Below are positions 53,671 through 63,095 of a stretch of 64,000 nucleotides of DNA, piece after piece (position 1 is the stretch's first letter; every line of letters begins with the position of its first letter). Made by a program: the position numbers and the translations under genes. This stretch comes from Deltaproteobacteria bacterium (lineage in GTDB: Bacteria; Desulfobacterota; Desulfobacteria; Desulfobacterales; G020354645), in assembly GCA_020354645.1 (NCBI GenBank), contig CP070652.1, forward strand, positions 3,614,163 through 3,678,162. Reading direction: 5' to 3'. The notes under the pieces were generated by a model, which was not told the DNA's origin, searched no databases, and saw nothing but the letters and a program-made list of their open reading frames with translations.

Positions 53671-54855
53671 ATGAAACCGATTGAAATTACAAAAGGTATT
53701 TATAATGTTGGTGTTAACGACTGGAATATCAGCGATTTTCATGGTTATTCCACGCCCTATGGCACAACCTACAATGCCTATTTGGTCACAGATGAAAAGA
53801 TTGTGCTGATCGATACCGTGAAAAGTGAATTTACAGATGAGCTGATCTACAATATCTCCCAAGTTGTGGATCCGAAAAATATCGACCTGGTAATCAGCAA
53901 TCACACCGAGATGGATCATTCCGGCGGATTGGCCCGAGTGATGCATCGAATCGGTGAAGACAAGCCGCTTTATTGTTCAAAGATGGGCTTGAAAAACTTA
54001 CCCCGTCATTTCCGGCAGAAATGGAATTACAAAGCTGTTGAGAACGGTGAAGATTTAAGTATCGGCCAAAGAACGCTTACTTTTTTAGAAACCCGGATGA
54101 TCCATTGGCCGGACAGCATGTTTACCTATCTGAAGGAGGATAAAATACTTTTTTCCAGTGACGGGTTCGGTCAGCACTATGCCGGGCACGAAAAATTCGA
54201 TGATCAAGTCAGTGAAGATATCATGATCCATGCCCAAAAATATTTTGCCAATATTTTGCTGCTGTATTCTTCTCACATCCGGAAACTGCTGGAAAATATA
54301 ACAGAGCTCGGCCTGGAGTTCAAAATAATATGCCCGGATCACGGCATTATATGGCGGAAAGATCCTGCTAAAATTATTGAGGCATATGTCAAATGGTGCC
54401 GGCAGGAGCCGAAAAAAAAAGCCATTGTGGTGTACGATACTATGTGGCACAGCACCGAAAAGATGGCCAATGCCATTGCATCCGGCATCAGTGACGAAGG
54501 GATTGAGGTTCGGCCGATGTATCTCAGAAAATGGCACCGCAGCGACATTATGACGGAAGTCCTGGATACTAAAGCAATTGTTATCGGTTCGCCGACTCTC
54601 AACAATGGCTTGTTTCCCACCGTCAGTGACTTTTTAACTTACATGAAGGGACTGAAGCCGCAGAACAAATTCGGGGCGGCTTTTGGGTCTTATGGTTGGA
54701 GCGGTGAAGCTGTCAAGCTGATTCAAAAGGAACTGGAGGCCATGAAATTTGAGATGCTGGAACCGGGTTTCAGAATCCAGTACGTACCGGATGATGAAGG
54801 GCTGGATGAATGTTACCAGTTTGGCCGTAGAATTGGAAAGGCGATAAGTGGTTAG
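53671..54855 (+). CDS. roo: Flavodiiron protein (rubredoxin:oxygen oxidoreductase)
   Basis: 394 residues. N-terminal metallo-beta-lactamase-like diiron domain with SNHTEMDHSGG (His78, Glu80, Asp82, His83), RMIHWPDSM, SSDGFGQHYAG and CPDHGIIW, i.e. all ligands. The C-terminal flavodoxin domain (from ~255) has VVYDTMWHSTEKMANAI, IGSPTLNNG and FGSYGWSGEAV. It reduces oxygen to water (some members reduce NO) using electrons from rubredoxin, encoded 154 bases upstream. Ribosome site GAGGAGCAA before ATG. Confidence 0.96.
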   Translation: MKPIEITKGIYNVGVNDWNISDFHGYSTPYGTTYNAYLVTDEKIVLIDTVKSEFTDELIYNISQVVDPKNIDLVISNHTEMDHSGGLARVMHRIGEDKPLYCSKMGLKNLPRHFRQKWNYKAVENGEDLSIGQRTLTFLETRMIHWPDSMFTYLKEDKILFSSDGFGQHYAGHEKFDDQVSEDIMIHAQKYFANILLLYSSHIRKLLENITELGLEFKIICPDHGIIWRKDPAKIIEAYVKWCRQEPKKKAIVVYDTMWHSTEKMANAIASGISDEGIEVRPMYLRKWHRSDIMTEVLDTKAIVIGSPTLNNGLFPTVSDFLTYMKGLKPQNKFGAAFGSYGWSGEAVKLIQKELEAMKFEMLEPGFRIQYVPDDEGLDECYQFGRRIGKAISG

Positions 54856-54889
54856 TTACATTATTAGCCTGATTAGTTTAATCTAGCAG

Positions 54890-54950
54890 GTGTTTTGTGT
54901 TTCGTGTTTGGTCTATTTTTTCTAAACACCAAACACAAAAAGCAAAACAC
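54890..54950. repeat. Palindromic GTGTTTTGTGTTTCGTGTTTGGT repeat
   Basis: The arm at 54890-54912 faces an imperfect reverse complement at 54928-54950 (ACCAAACACAAAAAGCAAAACAC). Low-complexity dispersed palindrome between the flavodiiron and ferredoxin genes; may also end transcription. Confidence 0.6.
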
Positions 54951-54961
54951 TCTTTATTAAT

Positions 54962-55153
54962 ATGAAAACACTTTACATTGAATTAAGCGAATGCATTCTT
55001 TGCGAAGTTTGCACCGAAGTGTGCCCTTCGGTTTTCAGATTAAACGAGGCAGGGTTTATCGAGATCTTTGATGTAGGAGAAGCTGACAAACCTGCGGTAG
55101 CGGAGGCCATAAAATATTGTCCGACTGATTGTATCCATTGGGATGAGATTTAG
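54962..55153 (+). CDS. Single-cluster 4Fe-4S ferredoxin
   Basis: 63 residues. CILCEVCTEVCPSVF gives three ligands plus CP, and CPTDC near the end completes a 4Fe-4S site and a spare Cys; the layout is that of Desulfovibrio ferredoxin I/II-type proteins. ATG 54962 has no strong ribosome site. Last electron carrier of the island. Confidence 0.9.
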   Translation: MKTLYIELSECILCEVCTEVCPSVFRLNEAGFIEIFDVGEADKPAVAEAIKYCPTDCIHWDEI

Positions 55154-55174
55154 TTTGTAATTGTGGAGACAGCG

Positions 55175-55225
55175 ATGCATAAAATTGCAATGTTTGTCTT
55201 CAATCGCGATCCCATGTGTTTCAAA
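55175..55225 (+). pseudogene. Possible DsrE-like gene start, truncated
   Basis: The first 16 codons MHKIAMFVFNRDPMCF resemble the N-terminus of a DsrE-like family (M-K-I-A-x-F-x-F-x-G-D-P-M-C-F), then the likeness stops. The frame continues as Gln/Lys/Pro-rich sequence that is the shadow of the next gene. Short, so uncertain. Confidence 0.35.
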
Positions 55226-55244
55226 GATTTAAAGTGTGAGCCTC

Positions 55245-55931
55245 ATGAACAAAAAAAAACCCAGCGGCCGAAAACTCAAGAACAAAATCCTCAAACTTCT
55301 CACCCAAAACGATTTCAAAAAAGGCCTCAGGGAGATATGCCAATTACCTGCCCGACAGGTAGTCAATCCGCTTTTTTCCTTTCTATATTCGCTTGATGAA
55401 ATTATAAAATGGCGATCCATAACAGCTTTAGGTGAGGTTACCGCCCGCCTGGCAGAAAACGATTTAGAATCTTCGCGAATCATAATGCGCCGCCTGATGT
55501 GGAATTTAAACGATGAGTCTGGTGGAATCGGATGGGGTTCACCAGAGGCCATGGGGGAAATTATGGCCCGCAGTAAAAAGCTTGCCGATGAATATGCCCA
55601 TATTCTCGTTTCATATATCCGACCGGATGGTAACTTTCTGGAACACGAAGTTTTGCAGAGAGGCGTTCTCTGGGGATTGGGGAGGCTTGCCCATGCACGG
55701 CCTGACATTGTCCAAGGCGCTGCTGCCTTTCTAACCCAATACCTGGCGTCGGAAGATCCCGTGATTCGGGGGCTAGCTGTTTGGGCCGCCGAATCTCTGC
55801 CGGATGAAATCACTTTACCCCACCTGAAACAGCTCACCGACGATAAAGCAAGCCTCAAATTATTTATAGGTGAAAAACTGGTTGAATTAACGGTGGGTGA
55901 CTTGGCCCAAAAAGCGCTTGCCGAGTCGTGA
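55245..55931 (+). CDS. HEAT-like repeat protein, DVU0298-like
   Basis: 228 residues, helical and soluble, with repeated helix pairs (e.g. VVNPLFSFLYSLDEIIKWRS, ITALGEVTARLAEND, LQRGVLWGLGRLAHARPDIV, IRGLAVWAAESLPDE). It resembles a family known in Desulfovibrio (DVU0298 type) as a HEAT-like fold of unknown function. The motif RRLMWNLNDESGGIGWGSPE in the middle is highly typical of that family. ATG 55245 chosen; a GTG nine bases upstream is an alternative. A protein-protein scaffold is the likely role. Confidence 0.7.
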   Translation: MNKKKPSGRKLKNKILKLLTQNDFKKGLREICQLPARQVVNPLFSFLYSLDEIIKWRSITALGEVTARLAENDLESSRIIMRRLMWNLNDESGGIGWGSPEAMGEIMARSKKLADEYAHILVSYIRPDGNFLEHEVLQRGVLWGLGRLAHARPDIVQGAAAFLTQYLASEDPVIRGLAVWAAESLPDEITLPHLKQLTDDKASLKLFIGEKLVELTVGDLAQKALAES

Positions 55932-56008
55932 TAGGGCCTATTAGAAATGCTGAAATTAAGAAATGATTATCAAGACAATGGTTTTCAGCAGCCTTTTGAG
56001 GTTTCTAC

Positions 56009-56299
56009 CTAAATAACGGCTTCTACCGGTAGAACAAAAACACGCATGCCTTCTTCGGGGAAAAGGCTCTCAGAGCACCTGCGCAGATCAGCCAGCAAAT
56101 CGTCCTTCCTGTCATCGGATATCACTGTGAACACAATGATCGATTTTTCAGGCCACAACCGCGTTCCTAGTTTTTTGCCCGTCAAACCTTCTCCAGCCAC
56201 ATCCTTCAATTCCGTATAAGCATGAATATTGTGCTTCCGTATCTGTTCCCTCAACTCCGCTATTCGGTGGTCAGGACATATAATCATGATCATTTTCAT
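56009..56299 (-). CDS. P-II-like transporter-associated protein
   Basis: 96 residues, ferredoxin-like P-II-type fold: MKMIMIICPDHRIAELRE, HAYTELKDVAGEG, IIVFTVISDDRKDDLLADL and MRVFVLPVEAVI. No T-loop Tyr of GlnB is apparent. Genes of this type are found beside RND pumps (PG0541/DUF3240-like). It is the last gene of the tripartite pump operon, 90 bases after the RND gene; ribosome site GGAGAG. Probably a ligand-sensing partner of the pump (inference). Confidence 0.8.
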   Translation of the reverse strand: MKMIMIICPDHRIAELREQIRKHNIHAYTELKDVAGEGLTGKKLGTRLWPEKSIIVFTVISDDRKDDLLADLRRCSESLFPEEGMRVFVLPVEAVI

Positions 56300-56389
56300 A
56301 GGACTCTCCTTAGTTCTCTTTGTTGTTTTTGCTTAAATTCATTGTCAGTTTTTATTAGTTCCGATGATACAGTTGGCTGTAGCTTAACT

Positions 56390-59300
56390 TTAAGTGACTT
56401 CATTTATATTTCTTTCGGTTTGGGCTCCGTAGGCCAGGTAATAGACCGTTGGAATCACCACCAGCGTGAAGGCTGTGGACACCAGCAACCCGAAAATCAA
56501 CGCCCAGGCCAGGCCGCTGAATATCGGGTCAAGGGTGATCGGCCAGGCACCCAGCATGGTTGTTCCGGTCGTAAGAAAGATGGGGCGAAAACGAACGGCT
56601 CCGGATTCAATAATGGCATCTTTCAAAGACTTTCCCTTTTCGGTATTGGTTTTTATAAAGTCAATGAGGATGATGGCATTACGGACGACAATACCGCCCA
56701 GTGCGATCATACCGATCATGGCTGTGGCGGTAAAGAAGACAGGATTTTCAAAACCGCCGACAAGGCGATTCATTAACAGATTCAGTATCCAGAAACCCGG
56801 CATGATGCCGATCAGCGTCAGGGGAATTGACAACATAACAATTACCGGCAGAAGATAGGATCCCATCTCGTAGACTAACAGTACATAGATTGCCAGCATC
56901 GCTACCGCGAATGCGATTCCTAAATCGCGGAACACGTCCAGGGTTATCTTCCATTCGCCTTCCCCGCGCCAATCAACATGAATCCCTTTGGCCAACGGGT
57001 TTTCATTGAAGTATTTCTGCAACGATAAAATTGCATATGCCGGACCACGTCCTGCCATTTCTGACATCACATAAACAACGCGTTTCTGGTTTTTATGATA
57101 AATGGTTTTATCATAGACGCCTTCCTCAAAAGTTCCCAGTTCACCAAGCTGCACACTTTGGCCGCTCCTGCCTTTTACAATCATCTTTTTGAGCAAGGCG
57201 ATATCGGAACGCTGCTGCCGCGGCAAACGAAGGACAATGGACAGCTCGTTTTGTTCGGTTGGGATGTGAACCACACCTGCCTCTCGACCACTCAGCGCTA
57301 TGTATAAGGAGTTTACGATATCCTCGGTGGAAATACCGTTCAAGCCGGCCTTCTCACGGTCAACATCGAAAAATACTTTGCGGACGTGGCTTTCGACTGA
57401 ATCGTCAATATCGACCGTACCTGATTCTTTATGTAAGCGGTCTTTAATAATGCCAGCGGCCTCGATCAGATCGTCATAGCTATGGTAAGGCTGTCCGTAA
57501 ACTTCGGCGACCACGGTGGCCAGTACCGGCGGTCCCGGCGGGATTTCTATCAATTTTATATTGGCTCCCGTTTGTTCCGCGATGGCGTCAATATCGTTTC
57601 TGATCCGGAGCATGATGGCATGGCTGTCCATTTGGCGTTTTTTGCGATGCAATAAATTCACGCGAATATCAGCCAGATGGGATCCCTCTCTAAGGTAGTA
57701 ATGACGGACCAGTCCGTTGAAATCCATGGGTGAAGCTGTTCCAACCGTGGTTGTAAAATCCGTAATTTCCGGGACGGATCGCAGGAGGTTTTCTATCTCC
57801 CCGCTAACCGCCGCCGTGGTTTCCAAAGTTGTGGATTCGGGCATATCTACCACAATTTGGAATTCGTTTTTGTTGTCAAACGGCAGCATTTTGAGGGGAA
57901 CCTGGCCTGTGGCGGCCAGCAGGAGCGACAATCCGAATAGGATCGCAACAATGAAGACCACCACCATACTTTTGATGCGTGATTCTACCAGCGGGAGCAT
58001 AATTCGTTCATAAAAACGGTAAATCCCGGTTTCTCTGGCATCATAAGAGTTTCCCGCGCTGCTTTTTACCCTCAGCAATTTATTTGAAACCCAAGGGGTA
58101 ATGGCAAAAGAAACCAGCATGGAAGTCAACATGGTCAGCGGCACGCTCAGCGCCATCGGCCGCATATAGGGTCCCATCATTCCGGTAATAAAAAACATGG
58201 GGATAAACGAGACAATGACCGCGAGGGTTGCCAGAATGATAGGTCCCAAGACTTCACTCATGGCGGCCGAAACCGCTTGAAGCCGCGGTAATCGCCGCAT
58301 GGACAGATGGCGCGAAATATTATCGACTCCCACGATGGGGTCGTCCACTAACAGGCCGAGAGCTAAAATAAGTGCAAAAAGGGTCACTCGGTTAATCGTA
58401 TATCCAAACAGATAGTTGAAGAGTAGGGTGACCGAATACGTAATCGGCACCGCAATTGCAACCACCAAACCTTCTCGCCAGCTCATGAAAATTGCAATCA
58501 GCAAAATTACGGAAATAATGGCTTCCCCGAGGCTTTTGACCAGATCGTTTATTTTATCATTGGCTGTTTCGCCGTAGTTACGTGTAATCCTGTATCGGAC
58601 CTCATCCGGTATAACCTGGCTTTTTAGCTCGACCATCATTTTTTCGATATCTTTGGCCACCCATACGGCATTGCTACCTTTCTTTTTAGCGACTGCAATG
58701 GTTATCGCCGAATAAGTTTTCAGATCAATGCCGGCAGATTCCGCAGCGGCAGCTTTTTCTATCGAACCGCCGCTGACGCTTTGAGGGTTACCGGCGGGGC
58801 CGAATCCGAAATGGGAATAACTATTAATTTCTTCAGGGCCGTCGACAACATTGGCAACATCCCGGAGATAAACCGGCCGATCTTCATATAAACCGACCAG
58901 CAAATTGCGAACTTCATCGACATTCTCGACAAACGGTCCGGCTTCAACCTTAACCAACGCATTGCTTTTTGCAAATGCACCGCTTTCCATTTGAACGTTT
59001 GAGATTTTCAAGGCCCCCATGATTTCCATGGCTGATAAGCCGTAGGCCGACAGTCTCTCACTGTCGAGATAAACATGGACAACTCGTTTTTGCCCGCCAT
59101 GGATCGTTATCCTTGCACTGTTTTCAATACGCTGGAGCTTATCAATGACTTCTTCGGCTACTCGGTACAGGGCATGGGTATCGTATGTATCACTGAACAA
59201 TGTGACGTTGACGATAGGAACATCATCGATCTCGATGGGTTTGACCACCCAACCACTAATGCCAGGGGTGACTTTGTCTATATTTTGCTGTAGTTGATTG

Positions 59301-59647
59301 TACAGCTTGATCAAGCTCTCTTCGCGGTCTTGACCGACAAAAAACCGGACCGTTACCACCGCCATTCCCGGTCGGGACATGGAATATACGTATTCCACCC
59401 CATCGATTTGATACAGAAGTCTTTCCAGCCGGGCAGAAACCAATTGTTCAACTTCTTCCGCAGAACCTCCCGGGTACATGATGAGTACATCCGCCAGCGG
59501 CACAACGATCTGCGGCTCTTCCTCGCGAGGGGTCACCAAAAGGGCAATAGCACCGGCTACCAGGCTGATAATGATTAACAATATCGCCAGGTTTCCCTTC
59601 AGGAAATTGTTAATAATACGGGAAATAATGGAATTTCCGCTCTCCAT
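56390..59647 (-). CDS. RND efflux pump, inner-membrane permease
   Basis: 1085 residues with the AcrB-type layout: helix near 20-36, a large periplasmic loop, helices 2-6 near 375-530, a second large loop, helices near 900-1070. The motif ALGLLVDDPIVGVDNI in the fourth helix carries the two acidic residues of the proton relay; PREEEPQIVVPLADV after helix 1 is typical of this HAE-type subfamily. It expels hydrophobic compounds or drugs with the adaptor and TolC protein encoded upstream. Strong ribosome site AGGAGG before ATG 59647. Confidence 0.93.
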   Translation of the reverse strand: MESGNSIISRIINNFLKGNLAILLIIISLVAGAIALLVTPREEEPQIVVPLADVLIMYPGGSAEEVEQLVSARLERLLYQIDGVEYVYSMSRPGMAVVTVRFFVGQDREESLIKLYNQLQQNIDKVTPGISGWVVKPIEIDDVPIVNVTLFSDTYDTHALYRVAEEVIDKLQRIENSARITIHGGQKRVVHVYLDSERLSAYGLSAMEIMGALKISNVQMESGAFAKSNALVKVEAGPFVENVDEVRNLLVGLYEDRPVYLRDVANVVDGPEEINSYSHFGFGPAGNPQSVSGGSIEKAAAAESAGIDLKTYSAITIAVAKKKGSNAVWVAKDIEKMMVELKSQVIPDEVRYRITRNYGETANDKINDLVKSLGEAIISVILLIAIFMSWREGLVVAIAVPITYSVTLLFNYLFGYTINRVTLFALILALGLLVDDPIVGVDNISRHLSMRRLPRLQAVSAAMSEVLGPIILATLAVIVSFIPMFFITGMMGPYMRPMALSVPLTMLTSMLVSFAITPWVSNKLLRVKSSAGNSYDARETGIYRFYERIMLPLVESRIKSMVVVFIVAILFGLSLLLAATGQVPLKMLPFDNKNEFQIVVDMPESTTLETTAAVSGEIENLLRSVPEITDFTTTVGTASPMDFNGLVRHYYLREGSHLADIRVNLLHRKKRQMDSHAIMLRIRNDIDAIAEQTGANIKLIEIPPGPPVLATVVAEVYGQPYHSYDDLIEAAGIIKDRLHKESGTVDIDDSVESHVRKVFFDVDREKAGLNGISTEDIVNSLYIALSGREAGVVHIPTEQNELSIVLRLPRQQRSDIALLKKMIVKGRSGQSVQLGELGTFEEGVYDKTIYHKNQKRVVYVMSEMAGRGPAYAILSLQKYFNENPLAKGIHVDWRGEGEWKITLDVFRDLGIAFAVAMLAIYVLLVYEMGSYLLPVIVMLSIPLTLIGIMPGFWILNLLMNRLVGGFENPVFFTATAMIGMIALGGIVVRNAIILIDFIKTNTEKGKSLKDAIIESGAVRFRPIFLTTGTTMLGAWPITLDPIFSGLAWALIFGLLVSTAFTLVVIPTVYYLAYGAQTERNINEVT

Positions 59648-59659
59648 ACCGGTACCTCC

Positions 59660-60715
59660 TTACCCCTTGATCGGTTCGATCAGTATCATATCATTGTCGG
59701 ACAGCCCGGACAGGATTTCAATCATATCGCCATATCGTGGCCCGGTTTTGACCAGCCTGCGAATGACGGTATTTCCCTTTATAACTTGAACCATTTCAAG
59801 TTGGCCGATTTTGTAGACTGCCGATGCGGGCACAAGGATAGCCGGTCGCGGGTCGTCACTGATCCATATGCGGCCGAAGGTTCCGGGAAGAACATCTGTA
59901 CTGACCCCGTCGATGTGGACTTTCACCCGTTGGGTCCGGCTCATCGGATCGACTTCCCCGACAACTTCCGTGACCTTTCCGGTGAAGGGCCGGGCAGGTC
60001 GATCGAGTTCAATCTCCACGATTTGACCGAGTTGGAGTTTTTCCACTAACCGAACCGGGACCGGTACTTCAATGCGCATGTTTTGAGGCGCAAAAACGCC
60101 GAGCAAGACTTGCCCGGCATTCGCCAAGTCTCCGGCCTCAATGCGACGGTCCGTCACTTTACCATCGATCGGTGATTTGATTTCGGTAAATGTCAGCATG
60201 ACCTTAATTTGCTGAACCTGGGCCCGGGCGGTTTCAAAAGCGGATTTGGCTGCTGTAAGGGCCTGGTCCGTGGTGGCGTCGGCTGCTATTAATTTTTGGG
60301 TTCGCTCATATTCGATTTCGGCCTGCTGCAATCCGGCCTCCGCTGCCGCCAGCCGCTCTTTCAGTTCGCGATTGTCCAGCCTTACCAGTGTCTGCCCTTC
60401 TCTGACCCGGTCGCCGGCTGATGCGAAAATTCTCTTCACATAAGCGCTGGTTCGTGCACTGAGCAATATTTTTTCGCCTGAGGCCACCGTCCCTACCAGA
60501 TCAATGCGGGGCGCTACGGGTTTTGATTCCACCTTAAATGTTTTTACTTCGTCTGGGATTGGTATGCCGGTTTGGGCTTTGACTTCTCCGGGCGGGAGCT
60601 TGCTTTTGAAAAATCCGCCCGACCACAGGATCAGTGCAGCCAAGGTGGTCACCCCGACAATGATTTTCAAAATAATTTTTTTCTTTGCAGTAACTTTCCG
60701 ATTTTTTTCAGCCAT
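59660..60715 (-). CDS. RND efflux pump periplasmic adaptor
   Basis: 351 residues. One N-terminal helix (about 14-31), lipoyl-like and hairpin region (VPVRLVEKLQLGQI, VRLDNRELKERLAAAEAGLQ), and the beta-barrel DGKVTDRRIEAGDLANAGQV; the coiled hairpin joins TolC to the pump. It ends 12 bases before the RND gene. The preceding spacer holds a strong hairpin (60761-60792). Confidence 0.92.
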   Translation of the reverse strand: MAEKNRKVTAKKKIILKIIVGVTTLAALILWSGGFFKSKLPPGEVKAQTGIPIPDEVKTFKVESKPVAPRIDLVGTVASGEKILLSARTSAYVKRIFASAGDRVREGQTLVRLDNRELKERLAAAEAGLQQAEIEYERTQKLIAADATTDQALTAAKSAFETARAQVQQIKVMLTFTEIKSPIDGKVTDRRIEAGDLANAGQVLLGVFAPQNMRIEVPVPVRLVEKLQLGQIVEIELDRPARPFTGKVTEVVGEVDPMSRTQRVKVHIDGVSTDVLPGTFGRIWISDDPRPAILVPASAVYKIGQLEMVQVIKGNTVIRRLVKTGPRYGDMIEILSGLSDNDMILIEPIKG

Positions 60716-60760
60716 TTTGTTTCCTCAAGTTATTTTATTTAAATTTATTTGCCTTCGTCT

Positions 60761-60792
60761 GAAGCCCCCTGCAGCTTGCTGCAGGGGGCTTC
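60761..60792. terminator. Perfect 15-base hairpin between TolC-like and adaptor genes
   Basis: GAAGCCCCCTGCAGC and GCTGCAGGGGGCTTC are perfect inverted copies separated by TT. In the - strand transcript it lies after the TolC gene and before the adaptor, without a T-run, so it may dampen rather than stop transcription. TTGAAACCAGTTCTAA next to it (60808-60822) matches the end of the repeat at 12217-12467. Confidence 0.65.
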
Positions 60793-60818
60793 ATTGTGTT
60801 ATGAGCTTGAAACCAGTT

Positions 60819-62231
60819 CTAATTTTGATCAGCATATTCAGTCACCAGTTCTCCCTGGGCCCGTTTGACGTTGGAAAGTGCGATGAGGTAATCGTAATAA
60901 GCCGCTACATCACGAGTTTGGCTGGCAGTCAATCCCACCTGGGCTGTCAAAAGTTCAGTAATGTTGGTTGCACCTTCTTTATAGCGAACACGTGTTATGC
61001 GGAGTGCTTCTTTAGCGCTTTCAACGCTTTTGCGGGCGACTTCCAGCCGCTGCCAGGCCTCCGCTGCTTGAATTTGAGCGCGCTGCAGATCCAGACGCAA
61101 GTTGTTCCGGATGTTTTGCTCATCCTGCTGAGTAGCCTGCCATTCTCTTTTGGCCTGTTTGATGGTGCTGGGTCTTCGGAATCCGTCGAAAAATTCCCAC
61201 TCTGCCATGATACCTACAAGATAACTATCTTCCAATTCATCAAAATCACTGTCGAAATCATAAGATCCAAAAGCGTTAACGTTCGGATAATATTCCCTCA
61301 CTGCGCTATGGTATTCTTTCTTTTTAATTGTAGTTCGTCTTCTGGCTAAATGCAGTTCCGGTCGATTTTCGACGAGGTTGGCATCTTGCTCGATAGGAGG
61401 CGGAACTTCATCTTTTTTAACAGGGGTCGGCAATCCATCCGGTCTCACCAAATCTTCACCGATAGCGGTATTTAGGGCGGCAATCGATAGCCGCATGCCG
61501 TTTTGGGCCCGTATTAGATCTTCCCGCGCCTGGGCCAGTCTCACTTCCAGGTTCAAAACATCCGTTTTAACGGCCGAACCCACCTTGAATCTCTCTTTGG
61601 CGACCCTGAGATTTTCTTCCAGACTTTTGATGGTTTCTTTTTGGACTTCTATAAAATCCTGTGATTGTAATACGCCATAGTAACCGTGAGTTACCTGATG
61701 AATCAATTCGTTTTGGACAGCAGATAGCTGATCTGTTGCTGCTTCTTTGCCGAGTTCAGCCATGGTTGTTCGGATTTTGCGTCGGCCGCCGTCATAAATA
61801 CGATATTTCAATTCAACGGATAACCTCAGGTTGTCAGTATCATCCGGGTTATTGGGATCGAAACCGGGGTCTTGAATATCCAGCTGCCGTTGATTGAGTT
61901 GCATCATGAAGGCCTGTGTGGGGTTGTCGGTGAGGCTATAGTTGCCGGATAAAAATAGCTGAGGGTAATATGCGGCTTTGGCCTGCTTTATTATGGCTTT
62001 TGCTGCCTCTACACGCAGAAAAGATGCCTGTGTACCGGGGTTTTTTTTGAGGGCGGCAAAAATGCACGCTTCTAAGCTTATGCCCTCGGCTTTTATCGGA
62101 GCCAAAATTAGCGCAAAGCCGAAGGCCAGAAACTTTAGTGCATTTCGAAAAACCAGGGGGAAAAACACAGGAAGTTTAATTTCATCATGCCGGATCTGAC
62201 CAGCTGCAGTCGGGAATAAAGATGTATCCAT
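60819..62231 (-). CDS. TolC-family outer-membrane efflux protein
   Basis: 470 residues from ATG 62231, chosen for its GAGGAGAGGG ribosome site over a TTG at 62261. A signal-like hydrophobic region lies near 32-50 (ALKFLAFGFALILAPIKA) after an unusually long N-terminus. Two repeats of the OEP domain have long coiled helices (e.g. LQAQIQAAEAWQRLEVARK pattern, AKERFKVGSAVKTDVLNLE, TRVRYKEGATNITELLTAQ). It forms the outer-membrane exit duct of the pump. First gene of the operon. Confidence 0.9.
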   Translation of the reverse strand: MDTSLFPTAAGQIRHDEIKLPVFFPLVFRNALKFLAFGFALILAPIKAEGISLEACIFAALKKNPGTQASFLRVEAAKAIIKQAKAAYYPQLFLSGNYSLTDNPTQAFMMQLNQRQLDIQDPGFDPNNPDDTDNLRLSVELKYRIYDGGRRKIRTTMAELGKEAATDQLSAVQNELIHQVTHGYYGVLQSQDFIEVQKETIKSLEENLRVAKERFKVGSAVKTDVLNLEVRLAQAREDLIRAQNGMRLSIAALNTAIGEDLVRPDGLPTPVKKDEVPPPIEQDANLVENRPELHLARRRTTIKKKEYHSAVREYYPNVNAFGSYDFDSDFDELEDSYLVGIMAEWEFFDGFRRPSTIKQAKREWQATQQDEQNIRNNLRLDLQRAQIQAAEAWQRLEVARKSVESAKEALRITRVRYKEGATNITELLTAQVGLTASQTRDVAAYYDYLIALSNVKRAQGELVTEYADQN

Positions 62232-62684
62232 TAACCCTCTCCTCAAAAAATGTTTAATCAAATTTTTGCAGCTTAACCCAATCTAGTTATAGATTTTTAT
62301 GTTTTGATCTGTAATTCATTATTACAGGCAACTAAAAAATCGTGTCAAATGAAAAATCTACGTATTTCTTCATTAAGACTTTAAAGAAAGTGGAGAGTTA
62401 CATGCAAAAACCTTTCAACCGCCTTAGTTTTGGCAGTTATTCCTGGGACATTCCACTAGACTCATTTTAGAATGTATTATAATGATGGGATATCTCTGAG
62501 GGTGAAGTTCGGGATGAATGCTTTTTGTCAAGCCTATCAGCAGAAAAAATATAAGAAATTACTACTTTGACAATCTATATTCTTATAGTTAAAATTTTAT
62601 TTTACCTTTAAAGCAGATGATCCATAACAAATATATTGAAATCTATGGGTATCGGATATGTTCGAGTCGTTAAATCAGATATTA
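62232..62684. other. Promoter region of the efflux operon
   Basis: 453 bases, A/T-rich, upstream of the TolC gene and downstream of the small membrane-protein gene. A 22-codon frame on the + strand (ATG 62402, GGAGAG before it) is too short to judge. No operator or hairpin was clear. Confidence 0.4.
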
Positions 62685-63095
62685 TTATCTGGCCCAGCGG
62701 ATCCAGATTGCAGCCGCAATTCCCCAGATGGCATTGAAAATAATTACGAACAGGGGGGTAAGGGTACCGAGATCGAGACCCATAATGCCTTTGTTGGCCT
62801 TAACCGGGAAGACGACAAATAGTTGAACAAGAGTGGGTCCCAGACTGTAAATCAGGCCTTTGATCAGTACTTTGTGTTTCCAGAGGGGAAGCAGGAATAA
62901 AGCTCCCCAGATACCGCCCCATACAATCCGGGGATACAGCCAGGCGGGAGATAGCTTCGGTGCAATGTTGACACCAAGGGCTGATGTTATCCCAATCTCT
63001 CCGAAAATCCAAACAGCTAAGCTATTGATAAGACCCCCTAAACAGCCGGCAGCAAATACCAGCGTAAGTTTTTTCGCGATATTGTTCATGTCCAT
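62685..63095 (-). CDS. Small integral membrane protein, hypothetical
   Basis: 136 residues, four membrane helices (about 9-30, 48-70, 78-98, 108-132) with Gly/Trp-rich contacts (VWGGIWGALFLLPLW, IIFNAIWGIAAAIWIRW). Not recognised. Ribosome site GGAG precedes two close ATGs (63095 and 63089). It stands alone; no link with the efflux operon is evident. Confidence 0.65.
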   Translation of the reverse strand: MDMNNIAKKLTLVFAAGCLGGLINSLAVWIFGEIGITSALGVNIAPKLSPAWLYPRIVWGGIWGALFLLPLWKHKVLIKGLIYSLGPTLVQLFVVFPVKANKGIMGLDLGTLTPLFVIIFNAIWGIAAAIWIRWAR

